Source of the DNA: Caballeronia glebae
GTDB lineage: Bacteria; Pseudomonadota; Gammaproteobacteria; Burkholderiales; Burkholderiaceae
DNA length: 64,000 nt
Reading direction: 5' to 3'
NCBI RefSeq assembly: GCF_001545035.1
Contig: NZ_FCOJ02000011.1
Location: forward strand, 62,001 to 126,000
A program made the translations under genes and the position numbers. The notes beneath the pieces were generated by a model. That model was not told the origin of the DNA. It ran no database searches and saw only the letters and a list, made by a program, of their open reading frames with translations. Shown here one piece after another: positions 16,701-24,739 of the stretch (its first letter is position 1; the number at the start of each line of letters is the position of its first letter).

Positions 16701-17744
16701 ATGCCGACCTCCCCCGCACGCATATCGCCGTCCTCGGCGATCACAGTCGAATCGCCTGCGCGCCTGCATCTTGGCTTCATCGACCCGAACGGCTCGCTGG
16801 GCCGCGTCTTCGGCAGCGTAGGCTTGGCCATAGATGCCCACGGCACGCGCATCACTGCCCGCCAGGCACCGGCATCGCGACGCAAAGCGATCGTCGAAGG
16901 CGCGACAACCGATACCCAACGCGAGCGCATCGAGCGACACATCGAGCAACTGGAAGCCGCGCTAGGCAAAGGCCCGGCCATCGACATCGAGATACATGAA
17001 ACACCGCGCGCCCACACGGGCCTGGGCTCCGGCACGCAACTGGCGCTCGCGCTCGGCACCGCATTCGCACGCGTCCGAGGCCACGAGGCCACCACCGCCG
17101 ATATCGCAAAAATACTCACACGCGGCGCGCGCTCAGGCATCGGCATACATGGATTCGATCACGGCGGCCTGATCGTCGACGGCGGCCGCGATGCGCGCAA
17201 CCCGTCCATCACGACCCTGCCGCCGCTGATCGCGCGCCAGCCGTTCCCCGAAGCATGGCGCGTCCTGCTCATCGACGACACTTCGCGCGAAGGCCTGCAC
17301 GGCGACGAAGAAAAGCGCGGCCTCGCGTCGCTCGCGCCCTTCCCCGCTGCGCTCGCCGCGCATCTCTCCCATCTCGTGCTGATGCGCGTTCTTCCCGCCG
17401 TCGCGGAAAACGATTTCGACACCTACGCCGAAGCCATCTGCGATCTGCAGCAAACCATCGGCGAATACTTCGCGCCCGTGCAAGGCGGCGTGTTCGCGAG
17501 CCCCGCCGTCGCGCGCGCGCTCGAAGCCGTCGCCGCCGAGCAAAAGGCGGGCATCGGACAGACGTCGTGGGGTCCGGTCGGCTTCGCGTTCGTCGCGAGC
17601 GCACTGGACGCCGAACGCGCGCTCGCCGCCGCGCAGCGCGTCTCGCCGGGCGCACCGCTCACGTTCACGGTGGCCGCGGGACGCAATCGCGGCGCGACAT
17701 GGCGGGCGGCAGGTCTGCGTCATCCCGACGCGAACGCGGCCTGA
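16701..17744 (+). CDS. mptG: Beta-ribofuranosylaminobenzene 5'-phosphate (RFAP) synthase
   Basis: 347 residues of GHMP-kinase-like fold. It condenses p-aminobenzoate with PRPP, releasing CO2 and diphosphate, the first committed step of methanopterin biosynthesis. The glycine-rich motif AHTGLGSGTQLALALG (near residue 110) and ESPARLHLGFIDPNG at the N-terminus are typical of the family. It is first in a plus-strand operon that goes on to mtdB, mch and fae. The start could be slightly later (ATG codons are scarce), but MPTSPARIS... fits. Confidence 0.9.
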   Translation: MPTSPARISPSSAITVESPARLHLGFIDPNGSLGRVFGSVGLAIDAHGTRITARQAPASRRKAIVEGATTDTQRERIERHIEQLEAALGKGPAIDIEIHETPRAHTGLGSGTQLALALGTAFARVRGHEATTADIAKILTRGARSGIGIHGFDHGGLIVDGGRDARNPSITTLPPLIARQPFPEAWRVLLIDDTSREGLHGDEEKRGLASLAPFPAALAAHLSHLVLMRVLPAVAENDFDTYAEAICDLQQTIGEYFAPVQGGVFASPAVARALEAVAAEQKAGIGQTSWGPVGFAFVASALDAERALAAAQRVSPGAPLTFTVAAGRNRGATWRAAGLRHPDANAA

Positions 17745-17803
17745 GCACCGAGCGTACATCGACAGATTCAATCGCCATCACCACGCCAAACGAGTCCATC
17801 GCC

Positions 17804-18733
17804 ATGCCCGAAGCCACCGAAAGACCCTACGTCCTGCACATGTTCACGAGCACGCCGCAAATGAGTCCGTTCGATGTGAACATGGCAGCCGACGCGGGCT
17901 ATCAGATCCTCGTGCCTTACTGCAACGTCGACGAGGACAGCGTCGTGCAGCTCACGCAGGACGCGATCTTCTCGCGCGGGCCGAAAGGCGTGTCGCGCAC
18001 CGGCATCTTCATCGGCGGACGCGACGTGATGCTCGCCGCCGACATGCTCGAAAAAGCCCGCAACGCGATGGTCCCGCCCTTCGAAGTCTCCGTCTTCGCC
18101 GATCCGAGCGGCGCGTACACGACCGCCGCCGCGCTCGTCGCGCTCGCGGAAAAACATCTGCGCGCCGCGCACTCCGTCGATCTCGGCGGCAAGCGCGTGC
18201 TGATACTCGGCGGCACGGGCGCGGTCGGACGCGTGGCGGCGGCGATGGCCGCATCGCTCGGCGCGGATGTCGTCGTCGCGAGCCATTCGAGCCAGTCGCG
18301 CGCGACGCAAGTGAGCGACGAGATCAATCGCCGCTTCGATATCGCGACCTCGGGCGTCGCGACCGGCTCGCCCGATCAACTGCATCGCGAACTCGCACGC
18401 GCCGAAGTCGTGTTCGCGACGGCGGTGGCGGGCGTGCAGGTGATGACGTCCGCCGATATCGCGCACGCGAAGAACCTCCTGATCGCCGCCGATGTGAACG
18501 CCGTGCCGCCCGAAGGCATCGCCGGCGTCAACGTGATGGACGACGGCAAGCCGCTCGCGGGCGCCGCTCGCGCAGACGCCGTGGGCATCGGCGCGCTCGC
18601 GATCGGCAACGTCAAATATCAGGCGGAGCATCGGCTCTTCGTGCGCATGCGCACCGGCGGCAAGCCGGTCTATCTCGGCTTTCCCGAAGCGTTCGACGAA
18701 GCCCGCGCGATCGTCGCGGGACAAAGCTCATGA
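17804..18733 (+). CDS. mtdB: Methylene-tetrahydromethanopterin dehydrogenase MtdB
   Basis: 309 residues. It oxidises methylene-H4MPT to methenyl-H4MPT with NAD(P)+. N-terminal catalytic-domain sequence: LHMFTSTPQMSPFDVNMAADAGY. NAD(P)-binding Rossmann motif: ILGGTGAVGRVAAAMAASLGADV. C-terminal: AVGIGALAIGNVKYQ. The frame is open far upstream only as an antisense-type artefact; the ATG at 17804 gives the normal family length. It is 59 bases after RFAP synthase and its stop overlaps the next start (ATGA at 18730). Confidence 0.95.
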   Translation: MPEATERPYVLHMFTSTPQMSPFDVNMAADAGYQILVPYCNVDEDSVVQLTQDAIFSRGPKGVSRTGIFIGGRDVMLAADMLEKARNAMVPPFEVSVFADPSGAYTTAAALVALAEKHLRAAHSVDLGGKRVLILGGTGAVGRVAAAMAASLGADVVVASHSSQSRATQVSDEINRRFDIATSGVATGSPDQLHRELARAEVVFATAVAGVQVMTSADIAHAKNLLIAADVNAVPPEGIAGVNVMDDGKPLAGAARADAVGIGALAIGNVKYQAEHRLFVRMRTGGKPVYLGFPEAFDEARAIVAGQSS

Positions 18734-19914
18734 TTGCGAGCGAACTGTCCCGCGCGCCGCGCATTGCCGTCGCGGGATTGTCGGCGCGGCTTTTGACGCA
18801 ATCCGCGGCGCGCGCCGGGCTGAACGTCGTCGCGCTCGATATCTTCGGCGACCGCGACACGCGCGAGCACGCGGGCATGTGGTTCGATATCGGCGGCAAG
18901 GGTCTGTCGATCGATCGCGCGCGTCTCTACGATGCGCTCGAACACGCCGCGCGCCTGCCGCGCATGCTCGGCCTCATCGTGACGAGCGGACTGGAGCCGC
19001 TGACGGGCGAGCTGAGCCGCGCGCCGCGCGTGCCGCGCTTCATCGGCAACGGCGCGCAGGCGGCGGCGGTGCGCGATCCGCGTCGTTTCTTCGCGCTGCT
19101 CGACGAGGCGCATATCGCGCATCCGGGAGTGCGTCACACGCCGCCCGCCGATCGGGACGGGTGGCTCGTGAAACGTTCGGACGGATGCGGCGGCACGCAT
19201 ATCGAATGGGCCGGCGAGGTCGAGCGCGCGCCCGGCTGCGCTTATTTTCAGCGGCTCGCGACGGGCCGTTCGATGTCCGCGCTCTTCGTCGCCGCGCATC
19301 GCGAGGCGGCGGTGATCGGCTTCGCGGAGCAACTGACGGTCGCAGCGGGACGCCTGCCCTTCGTCCACGCGGGCTCGCTCGGGCCGGTGCGATTGCCCGC
19401 GCAGATTGCGGCGCGTATCGTCGAAGCCATCGAGCGAATCGTCTGGCAAACGGATCTGACCGGCCTGAACAGCATCGACTTTCTGCTCGACGGCGATACC
19501 TTCAGCGTGCTCGAAATCAACACGCGCCCGTCGTCGACGATGGCGCTCTACGAAGCCGCCTGGCCCGACGCGTGGCCGCGCGGATTGATCGGCGCGCATC
19601 TGGACGCGTGTCTGCACGGCGAGCTGCCGCACACGCCGCACACGCCCGATGCAGCCACGGAAACGCCGCCGCTTTATGCCGGGCAGCGCGTGGTGTTCGC
19701 GCATGAGGGCTTCAGCGCATCGCGCGCGTTCAGCGACGCATGTTTCGACGATCCCGCGTGCCACGACGTGCCGCTCGTCGGCGCGCGCATCGAAGCGGGC
19801 CAGCCGGTCTGCACGATGACCGTGTCCGCGCCCGCGTTCTCCGATCTGCGCGACGCGCTGGACCGCGAGCACGCGCGCCTTCTGCAACGCATCGAAACCT
19901 TGTCGAGACCATGA
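18730..19914 (+). CDS. ATP-grasp domain protein of the H4MPT cluster
   Basis: 394 residues. N-terminal nucleotide-binding-like start (IAVAGLSARLLTQSAARAG), an ATP-grasp core with WLVKRSDGCGGTHI and the metal-ligand segment FSVLEINTRPS, and a C-terminal extension. ATP-grasp enzymes of unassigned substrate recur in methylotroph mch-fae clusters and probably ligate an amino acid or acid to the pterin or furan cofactor. Translationally coupled on both sides (ATGA overlaps with mtdB and mch). Confidence 0.8.
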   Translation: MIASELSRAPRIAVAGLSARLLTQSAARAGLNVVALDIFGDRDTREHAGMWFDIGGKGLSIDRARLYDALEHAARLPRMLGLIVTSGLEPLTGELSRAPRVPRFIGNGAQAAAVRDPRRFFALLDEAHIAHPGVRHTPPADRDGWLVKRSDGCGGTHIEWAGEVERAPGCAYFQRLATGRSMSALFVAAHREAAVIGFAEQLTVAAGRLPFVHAGSLGPVRLPAQIAARIVEAIERIVWQTDLTGLNSIDFLLDGDTFSVLEINTRPSSTMALYEAAWPDAWPRGLIGAHLDACLHGELPHTPHTPDAATETPPLYAGQRVVFAHEGFSASRAFSDACFDDPACHDVPLVGARIEAGQPVCTMTVSAPAFSDLRDALDREHARLLQRIETLSRP

Positions 19915-20909
19915 CTTCAACTTTTCAGGCGGATGCCGCGCTGAGCGTCAACGCGTCTAGCGAGCGGCTCGTCGCGCGTCTCATCGAGGATGCCGCGCGC
20001 CTGCACGTCGAGATCACGCGCACGGACGGCGGCACCGTCATCGTCGATGCGGGCGTGAACGCCAAAGGCAGCGCCGACGCGGGCGTGCTCATCGCGCGCA
20101 TCTGCATGGGCGGGCTCGGGCGCGTGGCGCGGCGCATCGCCTTCGATGACGCACCGCTTTGGCCGGGCTTCGTCGAAGTGCATACGAGCAATCCGGTGCT
20201 CGCGTGCCTCGCGAGCCAGTACGCGGGCTGGAGCCTGTCGGCGACCAAGGAGCAGACGGGCGGCAAGAAGTTCTTCTCGCTCGGCTCGGGCCCGGCGCGC
20301 GCGCTCGCGTGCAAGGAACCGCTCTTCGACGAACTCGGTTATCGCGACCGCCACGATCGCGGCGCGCTCGTGATGGAAGTGGATCGCCTGCCGCCGCAGG
20401 TCGTCATCGATAAGGTGCTTAACGACTGCGGCCTCGCGCCGGACAAGCTCGTGATCGCCGTGACGCCGACACAGTCTGTCGCGGGCACGGTGCAGGTCGT
20501 CGCGCGTGTCGTGGAAGTCGCGCTGCACAAGACGCATGTGCTGGGCGTCGATCTCGCCGAGATCGTCGAAGGCAGCGGCAGCGCGCCGCTTCCGCCGCCC
20601 GCGCCCGACGGCGTTCAGGCGATGGGCCGCACCAACGACGCGATTCTCTACGGCGGCCGCGTGCATCTCACCGTGAAAAGCGATGCGATTGCGAAGCGTC
20701 TCGCCGCCGAACTGCCGTCGTCGAACGCGCGCGATTACGGGCGTCCGTTCGCGGACATCTTCACGTCGTTCAACTACGACTTCTATCAGATCGACCCGGC
20801 GCTCTTCGCGCCCGCCGAAGCGTGGGTGTCGAGTCTGGAAAGCGGCGCGACGTATCACGGCGGCAAGGTCGATCGCGCGTTGCTCGAAGCGCAATGGAGC
20901 GCGTCATGA
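19911..20909 (+). CDS. mch: Methenyl-tetrahydromethanopterin cyclohydrolase
   Basis: 332 residues. Hydrolyses methenyl-H4MPT to formyl-H4MPT in the cytoplasm. Family landmarks: GGLGRVARRIAFDD, VHTSNPVLACLASQYAGWSL, FFSLGSGPARALA and GRTNDAILYGGRVHL. The start at 19911 overlaps the upstream stop and the gene overlaps the next start at 20906, so this part of the operon is one coupled unit. Confidence 0.96.
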   Translation: MTSTFQADAALSVNASSERLVARLIEDAARLHVEITRTDGGTVIVDAGVNAKGSADAGVLIARICMGGLGRVARRIAFDDAPLWPGFVEVHTSNPVLACLASQYAGWSLSATKEQTGGKKFFSLGSGPARALACKEPLFDELGYRDRHDRGALVMEVDRLPPQVVIDKVLNDCGLAPDKLVIAVTPTQSVAGTVQVVARVVEVALHKTHVLGVDLAEIVEGSGSAPLPPPAPDGVQAMGRTNDAILYGGRVHLTVKSDAIAKRLAAELPSSNARDYGRPFADIFTSFNYDFYQIDPALFAPAEAWVSSLESGATYHGGKVDRALLEAQWSAS

Positions 20910-21835
20910 GCTTTCGCGTCGCCATCATGACCGACGAAACCGGCTGGCACACCGGCCGCCTGAAAAAGGCGTTCCGCGTGCGCGACGTGGAAGCGCGTTG
21001 CGTCGATCTCGCCGATTGCCGCATCGACACGACCTGGCGGCCGCACGGTCTCGCGATCCCCGGCTTCGGCCACGCGCTGCCCGACGCGGTGTTCGTGCGC
21101 GGCATCGCGGGGGGCACCTTCGAACAGGTGACGTTGCGGCTCGGCATTCTGCATGCGCTGCGCGAATGCGGCGTGCCCGTCTATAACGATGCACGCGCGA
21201 TCGAGCGCAGCGTCGACAAGTCGATGACGAGCTTTCTGCTCAACCGCTACGGCGTGCCGACGCCCGCGACGTGGGCCGCCGAATCGACGGCGCATGCGCA
21301 ACGCGTGCTGATGCGCGAGACGGCGGCGGGCCGGCAGGTCGTGATGAAGCCGCTCTTCGGCTCGCAGGGCAAGGGACTGAAGAAACCCGGCGTGAGGCTG
21401 CCATCGCTCAAAGCCTTCAGCCAGGTCGCGTATCTGCAACGCTATGTCGACACGGGCACGCCCGGCTTCGACTGGCGCGTGCTCGTGATCGGCGGCAAGG
21501 CCATCGCCGCGATGAAGCGCGTGGGCGGCGAGGACTGGATTCACAACTTCGCGCGCGGTGCGAGATGCGAGCCGGCGGAACTCACGCCCGCGCTGACGGA
21601 AGCCGCCGTGCGCGCGACGGCGGCGCTCGGGCTCGATTACGCGGGCGTCGATTTGATTCCGGCGGAGGGCGGGCGGCCGGTCGTGCTCGAAGTGAATGGC
21701 GTCGCGGCGTGGCGCGGTCTGCAATCGGTGACGCCGCTCGATATCGCGGCGCTGCTCGTCGACGATTTTCTCGATCGCAAGCTGGCCGTATCGAAAGGCA
21801 CGCTCGCGCTCGCCAGCGGCGATGAGCGCGTCTGA
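20906..21835 (+). CDS. RimK-like ATP-grasp ligase of the H4MPT cluster
   Basis: 309 residues. ATP-grasp signatures: VVMKPLFGSQGKGL (phosphate-binding loop) and VVLEVNGVAAWRG (metal/ATP end), plus the CPVYNDARAIERSVDKSMT segment typical of RimK/MptN relatives. In archaea a RimK-family enzyme (MptN) adds glutamate to tetrahydrosarcinapterin. In methylotrophs a glutamate tail occurs on methylofuran, so a cofactor glutamate ligase is the best guess. Located between mch and the CitG-like gene. Confidence 0.85.
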   Translation: MSFRVAIMTDETGWHTGRLKKAFRVRDVEARCVDLADCRIDTTWRPHGLAIPGFGHALPDAVFVRGIAGGTFEQVTLRLGILHALRECGVPVYNDARAIERSVDKSMTSFLLNRYGVPTPATWAAESTAHAQRVLMRETAAGRQVVMKPLFGSQGKGLKKPGVRLPSLKAFSQVAYLQRYVDTGTPGFDWRVLVIGGKAIAAMKRVGGEDWIHNFARGARCEPAELTPALTEAAVRATAALGLDYAGVDLIPAEGGRPVVLEVNGVAAWRGLQSVTPLDIAALLVDDFLDRKLAVSKGTLALASGDERV

Positions 21836-22679
21836 GCTCGCGCGCACCGCGTTTCTGCGCGCGTGCCGGCTCGACGTCGAGACGAAGAAGCCCGGCAACG
21901 TGAGCGTCGCGAGCGCGGGACACAACATGACGTCGGCGCAATTCATCGCGAGCGCGGGCACGGCGGCGGCGGGCCTCTTCGCGCCTCGCGCACGCGTGGG
22001 CGCGCGCATTCTCGACGCCGTGCGGCGCACCTTCGACGCGGTCGGCTGCAATACGAATCTCGGCATCGTCTTGCTCGCCGCGCCTTTGTGCGCCGCGCTC
22101 GAACGTTTCGATGCGGGCGATCCGGTCGATGCATCGCGCTGGCACGCGGCGACGCAACACGTGCTCGCGCAACTCGACGTAGACGATGCGCGCCTCGCCT
22201 ATCGCGCGATCGCGCTCGCCAATCCGGGCGGCCTCGGCGATGCGCCCGAGCAGCCCGTGCACGCGCCGCCGACCGTGACCCTGCGCGAGGCGATGACGCT
22301 CGCGGCGGATCGCGACAGCATCGCGCGTCAATACGAAAACGGATTCGCCGATGTCTTCGGCGCGGGCCTCGATGCGGCGGGCGCGCTCAACGCGGCGACG
22401 GAACATCGCGCGATGCTCGACGTCTTCCTGACGTTTCTTGCTGGCTGGCCTGATTCGCACATTGTGCGCAAGCAGGGCGCGGCGGTGGCGCAAAGTGTCA
22501 CGCGCGATGCGGCGATGCATCGCGCGAACTGGCGCGCGGCGGGCTGTCCCGTCGAGTCTTCGGCGCTCGATGAATGGGACGCCGGACTGAAGGCGCGCGG
22601 CATCAATCCGGGCACGAGCGCGGACCTCGCGGTAGCGACGCTTTTCGTCGCGCTGATGATGTCATCGGCAAATGCATGA
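21822..22679 (+). CDS. Triphosphoribosyl-dephospho-CoA synthase (CitG/MdcB)-like protein
   Basis: 285 residues. Motifs ETKKPGNVSVASAGHNMT and CNTNLGIVLLAAPL are those of the CitG/MdcB family, which transfers ADP-ribose-type groups. There is no citrate lyase or malonate decarboxylase here; CitG-like genes are regular members of methylotroph H4MPT clusters, where they probably act on the cofactor or a precursor. It overlaps the RimK-like gene by 14 bases and precedes fae by 172 bases. Confidence 0.85.
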   Translation: MSASELARTAFLRACRLDVETKKPGNVSVASAGHNMTSAQFIASAGTAAAGLFAPRARVGARILDAVRRTFDAVGCNTNLGIVLLAAPLCAALERFDAGDPVDASRWHAATQHVLAQLDVDDARLAYRAIALANPGGLGDAPEQPVHAPPTVTLREAMTLAADRDSIARQYENGFADVFGAGLDAAGALNAATEHRAMLDVFLTFLAGWPDSHIVRKQGAAVAQSVTRDAAMHRANWRAAGCPVESSALDEWDAGLKARGINPGTSADLAVATLFVALMMSSANA

Positions 22680-22702
22680 AGTCTGCCGGCGCGAACAAAA
22701 AA

Positions 22703-22719
22703 TTGGCACGGAACATGTT
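22703..22719 (+). promoter_or_regulatory. Weak candidate sigma-54 promoter of fae
   Basis: TTGGCACGGAACATGTT: a perfect -24 box (TTGGCACG), but the -12 box reads ATGTT, so the invariant GC is GT. Predicted start about 120 bases before fae. The mismatch makes this a weak call; fae could also be read from the upstream operon. Confidence 0.3.
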
Positions 22720-22851
22720 AGGAAGTTCTCGGTTGAGCGGTCGCACCGGCAATCCGGTCGAATCGCGAGCCTTGCGCGGCTTTGAGTCTTACCGTCGCGA
22801 GTCGAGAGCAAGTCGCTAGTCCCTGGAACCACACATCACTGGAGGAACAGC

Positions 22852-23361
22852 ATGGCCAAGATCAACCGCGTCCTGGTAGGCGAGTCGCTCGTCGGCGATG
22901 GCAACGAGGTCGCACACATCGACTTGATCGTCGGACCGCGAGGTTCCGCTGCCGAAACCGCGTTCTGCAACGCGCTCACGAACAACAAGGACGGCTTCAC
23001 GTCGCTGCTCGCCGTGGTCGCGCCGAATTTGCTCACCAAACCGAACACGATTCTCTTCAACAAGGTGACGATCAAGGGCGCGAAACAGGCCGTGCAGATG
23101 TTCGGCCCGGCGCAGCGCGCGGTGGCGATGGCTGTCGCCGACAGCGTGGAAGCCGGCGTCATTCCCGCCGACGAAGCCGACGACGTGTTCATTTGCGTCG
23201 GCGTGTTCATCCACTGGGACGCGAACGACGACCAGAAGATTCACGACTTCAACTATCAGGCGACGAAGGAAGCACTCGCGCGGGCGGTGGCGGGCGAGCC
23301 CTCGGCCAAGGATGTAGTATCGAAAAAGAGCACGATGTCGCATCCGTTCTCGCCGAGTTAA
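22852..23361 (+). CDS. fae: Formaldehyde-activating enzyme Fae
   Basis: 169 residues. Catalyses condensation of formaldehyde with H4MPT to methylene-H4MPT, the entry step of the pathway. The sequence around [18 protein letters not shown] carries the catalytic His (His22 here); [20 protein letters not shown] and [17 protein letters not shown] are conserved family segments. Strong GGAGGA site. It is separated from the H4MPT operon by 172 bases and has its own candidate promoter, consistent with the high expression usual for Fae. Confidence 0.97.
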   Translation: MAKINRVLVGESLVGDGNEVAHIDLIVGPRGSAAETAFCNALTNNKDGFTSLLAVVAPNLLTKPNTILFNKVTIKGAKQAVQMFGPAQRAVAMAVADSVEAGVIPADEADDVFICVGVFIHWDANDDQKIHDFNYQATKEALARAVAGEPSAKDVVSKKSTMSHPFSPS

Positions 23362-23441
23362 TTCGGCGTCTGGCCGGCGCGGGTTTTTTGAGCGCGCGCC
23401 GGCCTGCACGCTCTCCATTCGATAACTTCGAGGCTCTTCGC

Positions 23442-23840
23442 ATGACCCCACGTTGCTGCGCGTTGACGGTGCTCACTTGCCTCTCGCTGATTTCGCCGCT
23501 TTCGTTCGCCGCGACGGGAACCGGGGGCGCCGCGCCCGCGAAGACTCACAACTATCCGACCGAAGGCCGCGTCGAATACGTGCTCGGATGCATGGACGAT
23601 AACGGGCACGATTTCGCCAACGTGTACAAGTGCTCTTGCGCGATCGACAAGATCGCGCAGGTGCTTACTTATGACGATTACGTCGAGCAATCCACGTTTT
23701 CGAAATACGCCACGTTAGGCGGAGAAGGCGGGGCCGAGTTTCGGGTGGATCGCGCGAAGGCGCAGACGAAGAAGTATCGGGATTTACAGAAGGATGCGTA
23801 TAAGGCTTGTGGGATTCAGCAGAAGTCCGCGGCGAAGTGA
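23442..23840 (+). CDS. Small exported Cys-containing protein downstream of fae
   Basis: 132 residues with a signal peptide ending near SFAA. The mature part has four Cys (Cys50, Cys64, Cys66, Cys123) in the pattern GC-x13-CSC ... ACG; this is not CXXCH, so not a classical haem protein. Family not recognised; small exported proteins are known next to fae in other methylotrophs. The start at 23442 is chosen for the signal peptide. Eighty bases after fae and probably co-transcribed. May bind a metal or form disulfides in the periplasm; unproven. Confidence 0.7.
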   Translation: MTPRCCALTVLTCLSLISPLSFAATGTGGAAPAKTHNYPTEGRVEYVLGCMDDNGHDFANVYKCSCAIDKIAQVLTYDDYVEQSTFSKYATLGGEGGAEFRVDRAKAQTKKYRDLQKDAYKACGIQQKSAAK

Positions 23841-23855
23841 TGTTATGTTTTTTTG

Positions 23856-23897
23856 CTTGTTAGTGTTTTCCCCGAGTTCGACGAAAACACTAACAAG
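23856..23897. terminator. Long inverted repeat between converging genes
   Basis: 15-bp perfect stem CTTGTTAGTGTTTTC / GAAAACACTAACAAG around a 12-base loop, between the converging fae transcript and dihydroneopterin aldolase-like gene. No T-run follows on either strand, so a bidirectional, non-canonical terminator is most likely. Confidence 0.55.
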
Positions 23898-23907
23898 AAC
23901 AGCAAAG

Positions 23908-24399
23908 TTATCCCGGTACATACCCCCGCCCGATCCACGCAAGGCTAACGGGACCGCCACCCCGTTCCTCGACCTTTCGATGCCGCTCGATCACAACACC
24001 GACAGCATCGACATCATCGAACTTCGCTGGCTTGGCTAGCGTAACTCTGACCCAATGCGCCCCGAAATCTGCGATAACCATCTGCGCGATGCGCTCGGCC
24101 AGCGCCTCCAGCAACTGCAATCCGTGCGACGCGAGCAGGCCGTGAATCGCCTCCCGCACCGCCGCATAATTGACAGTGTCCTCGATCCGGTCCGTCACGC
24201 AGGCGCGCAACGATGGCACTCCGATCGCAAGACTCATGCGCACCGTTTGCGGATCGTGCAACTCGGTCTTGTCGATGCCGATGACGGTTTGCCCCGTGAG
24301 TCCTTCGATATAAACGATATCCATCGCGGCGCGCGACCCTACGGCGGCAGGTTGCGGCGCAACATAGACAGTTTCGCGAATCGGTTCGAATCGGCCCAT
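23908..24399 (-). CDS. folB: Dihydroneopterin aldolase (FolB) family protein
   Basis: 163 residues with this start. The FolB core begins at MDIVYIEGLTGQTVIGI; later LEALAERIAQMVI and VRVTLAKPAKFDD match the family. FolB cleaves dihydroneopterin to hydroxymethyl-dihydropterin and glycolaldehyde. Next to H4MPT genes it probably supplies pterin for H4MPT rather than only folate. Start is uncertain: ATG 24399 and ATG 24324 are both possible, the latter at the normal FolB start. A TATAAA sequence near 24430 on this strand may be its -10 box. Confidence 0.75.
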   Translation of the reverse strand: MGRFEPIRETVYVAPQPAAVGSRAAMDIVYIEGLTGQTVIGIDKTELHDPQTVRMSLAIGVPSLRACVTDRIEDTVNYAAVREAIHGLLASHGLQLLEALAERIAQMVIADFGAHWVRVTLAKPAKFDDVDAVGVVIERHRKVEERGGGPVSLAWIGRGYVPG

Positions 24400-24739
24400 A
24401 TGTTCGTCGCCGCGCGAAAGCGGCCCTTTATAGAGAAATACCCGGCGCCCATCGCCGAATTCACTCACGAGTAGCAAGCAAAAAACGGGCGCGTTTGTTC
24501 TACTCTATGCGACTACTTATTGAACCTACGCGACTAAGGATGTAAAGTTTTTGAGAACCGGTCGTTCGGGAAGTTATCCGATCGTCCGGCCACGAGGCGC
24601 GCCTGCGATCGAAACACAAGCGAAGAAACGGATCGGGCACGGACGGCCGCAGCGCCAGCGTAAAACACAACAGATTCGGCGTCGAACGGCCGCGCGATTC
24701 TCCGCGCACCGGAATGCGACGCAATGGAGACTTGCCCCC
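24400..24739. promoter_or_regulatory. Divergent region between folB and the sigma-54 activator
   Basis: This 340-base gap contains a probable minus-strand -10 (TATAAA, about 24427-24432) for the folB-like gene. I find no supportable gene: the frame that opens leftward into it on the plus strand encodes Arg-rich sequence unlike the protein that follows. No -24/-12 promoter was seen for the activator. Confidence 0.3.

Noticed and set aside
22782-23441. Upstream extension of the small Cys protein over fae
   Set aside because: Out of frame with the convincing fae gene and Arg/Gly-rich; the signal peptide gives a clear start at 23442.
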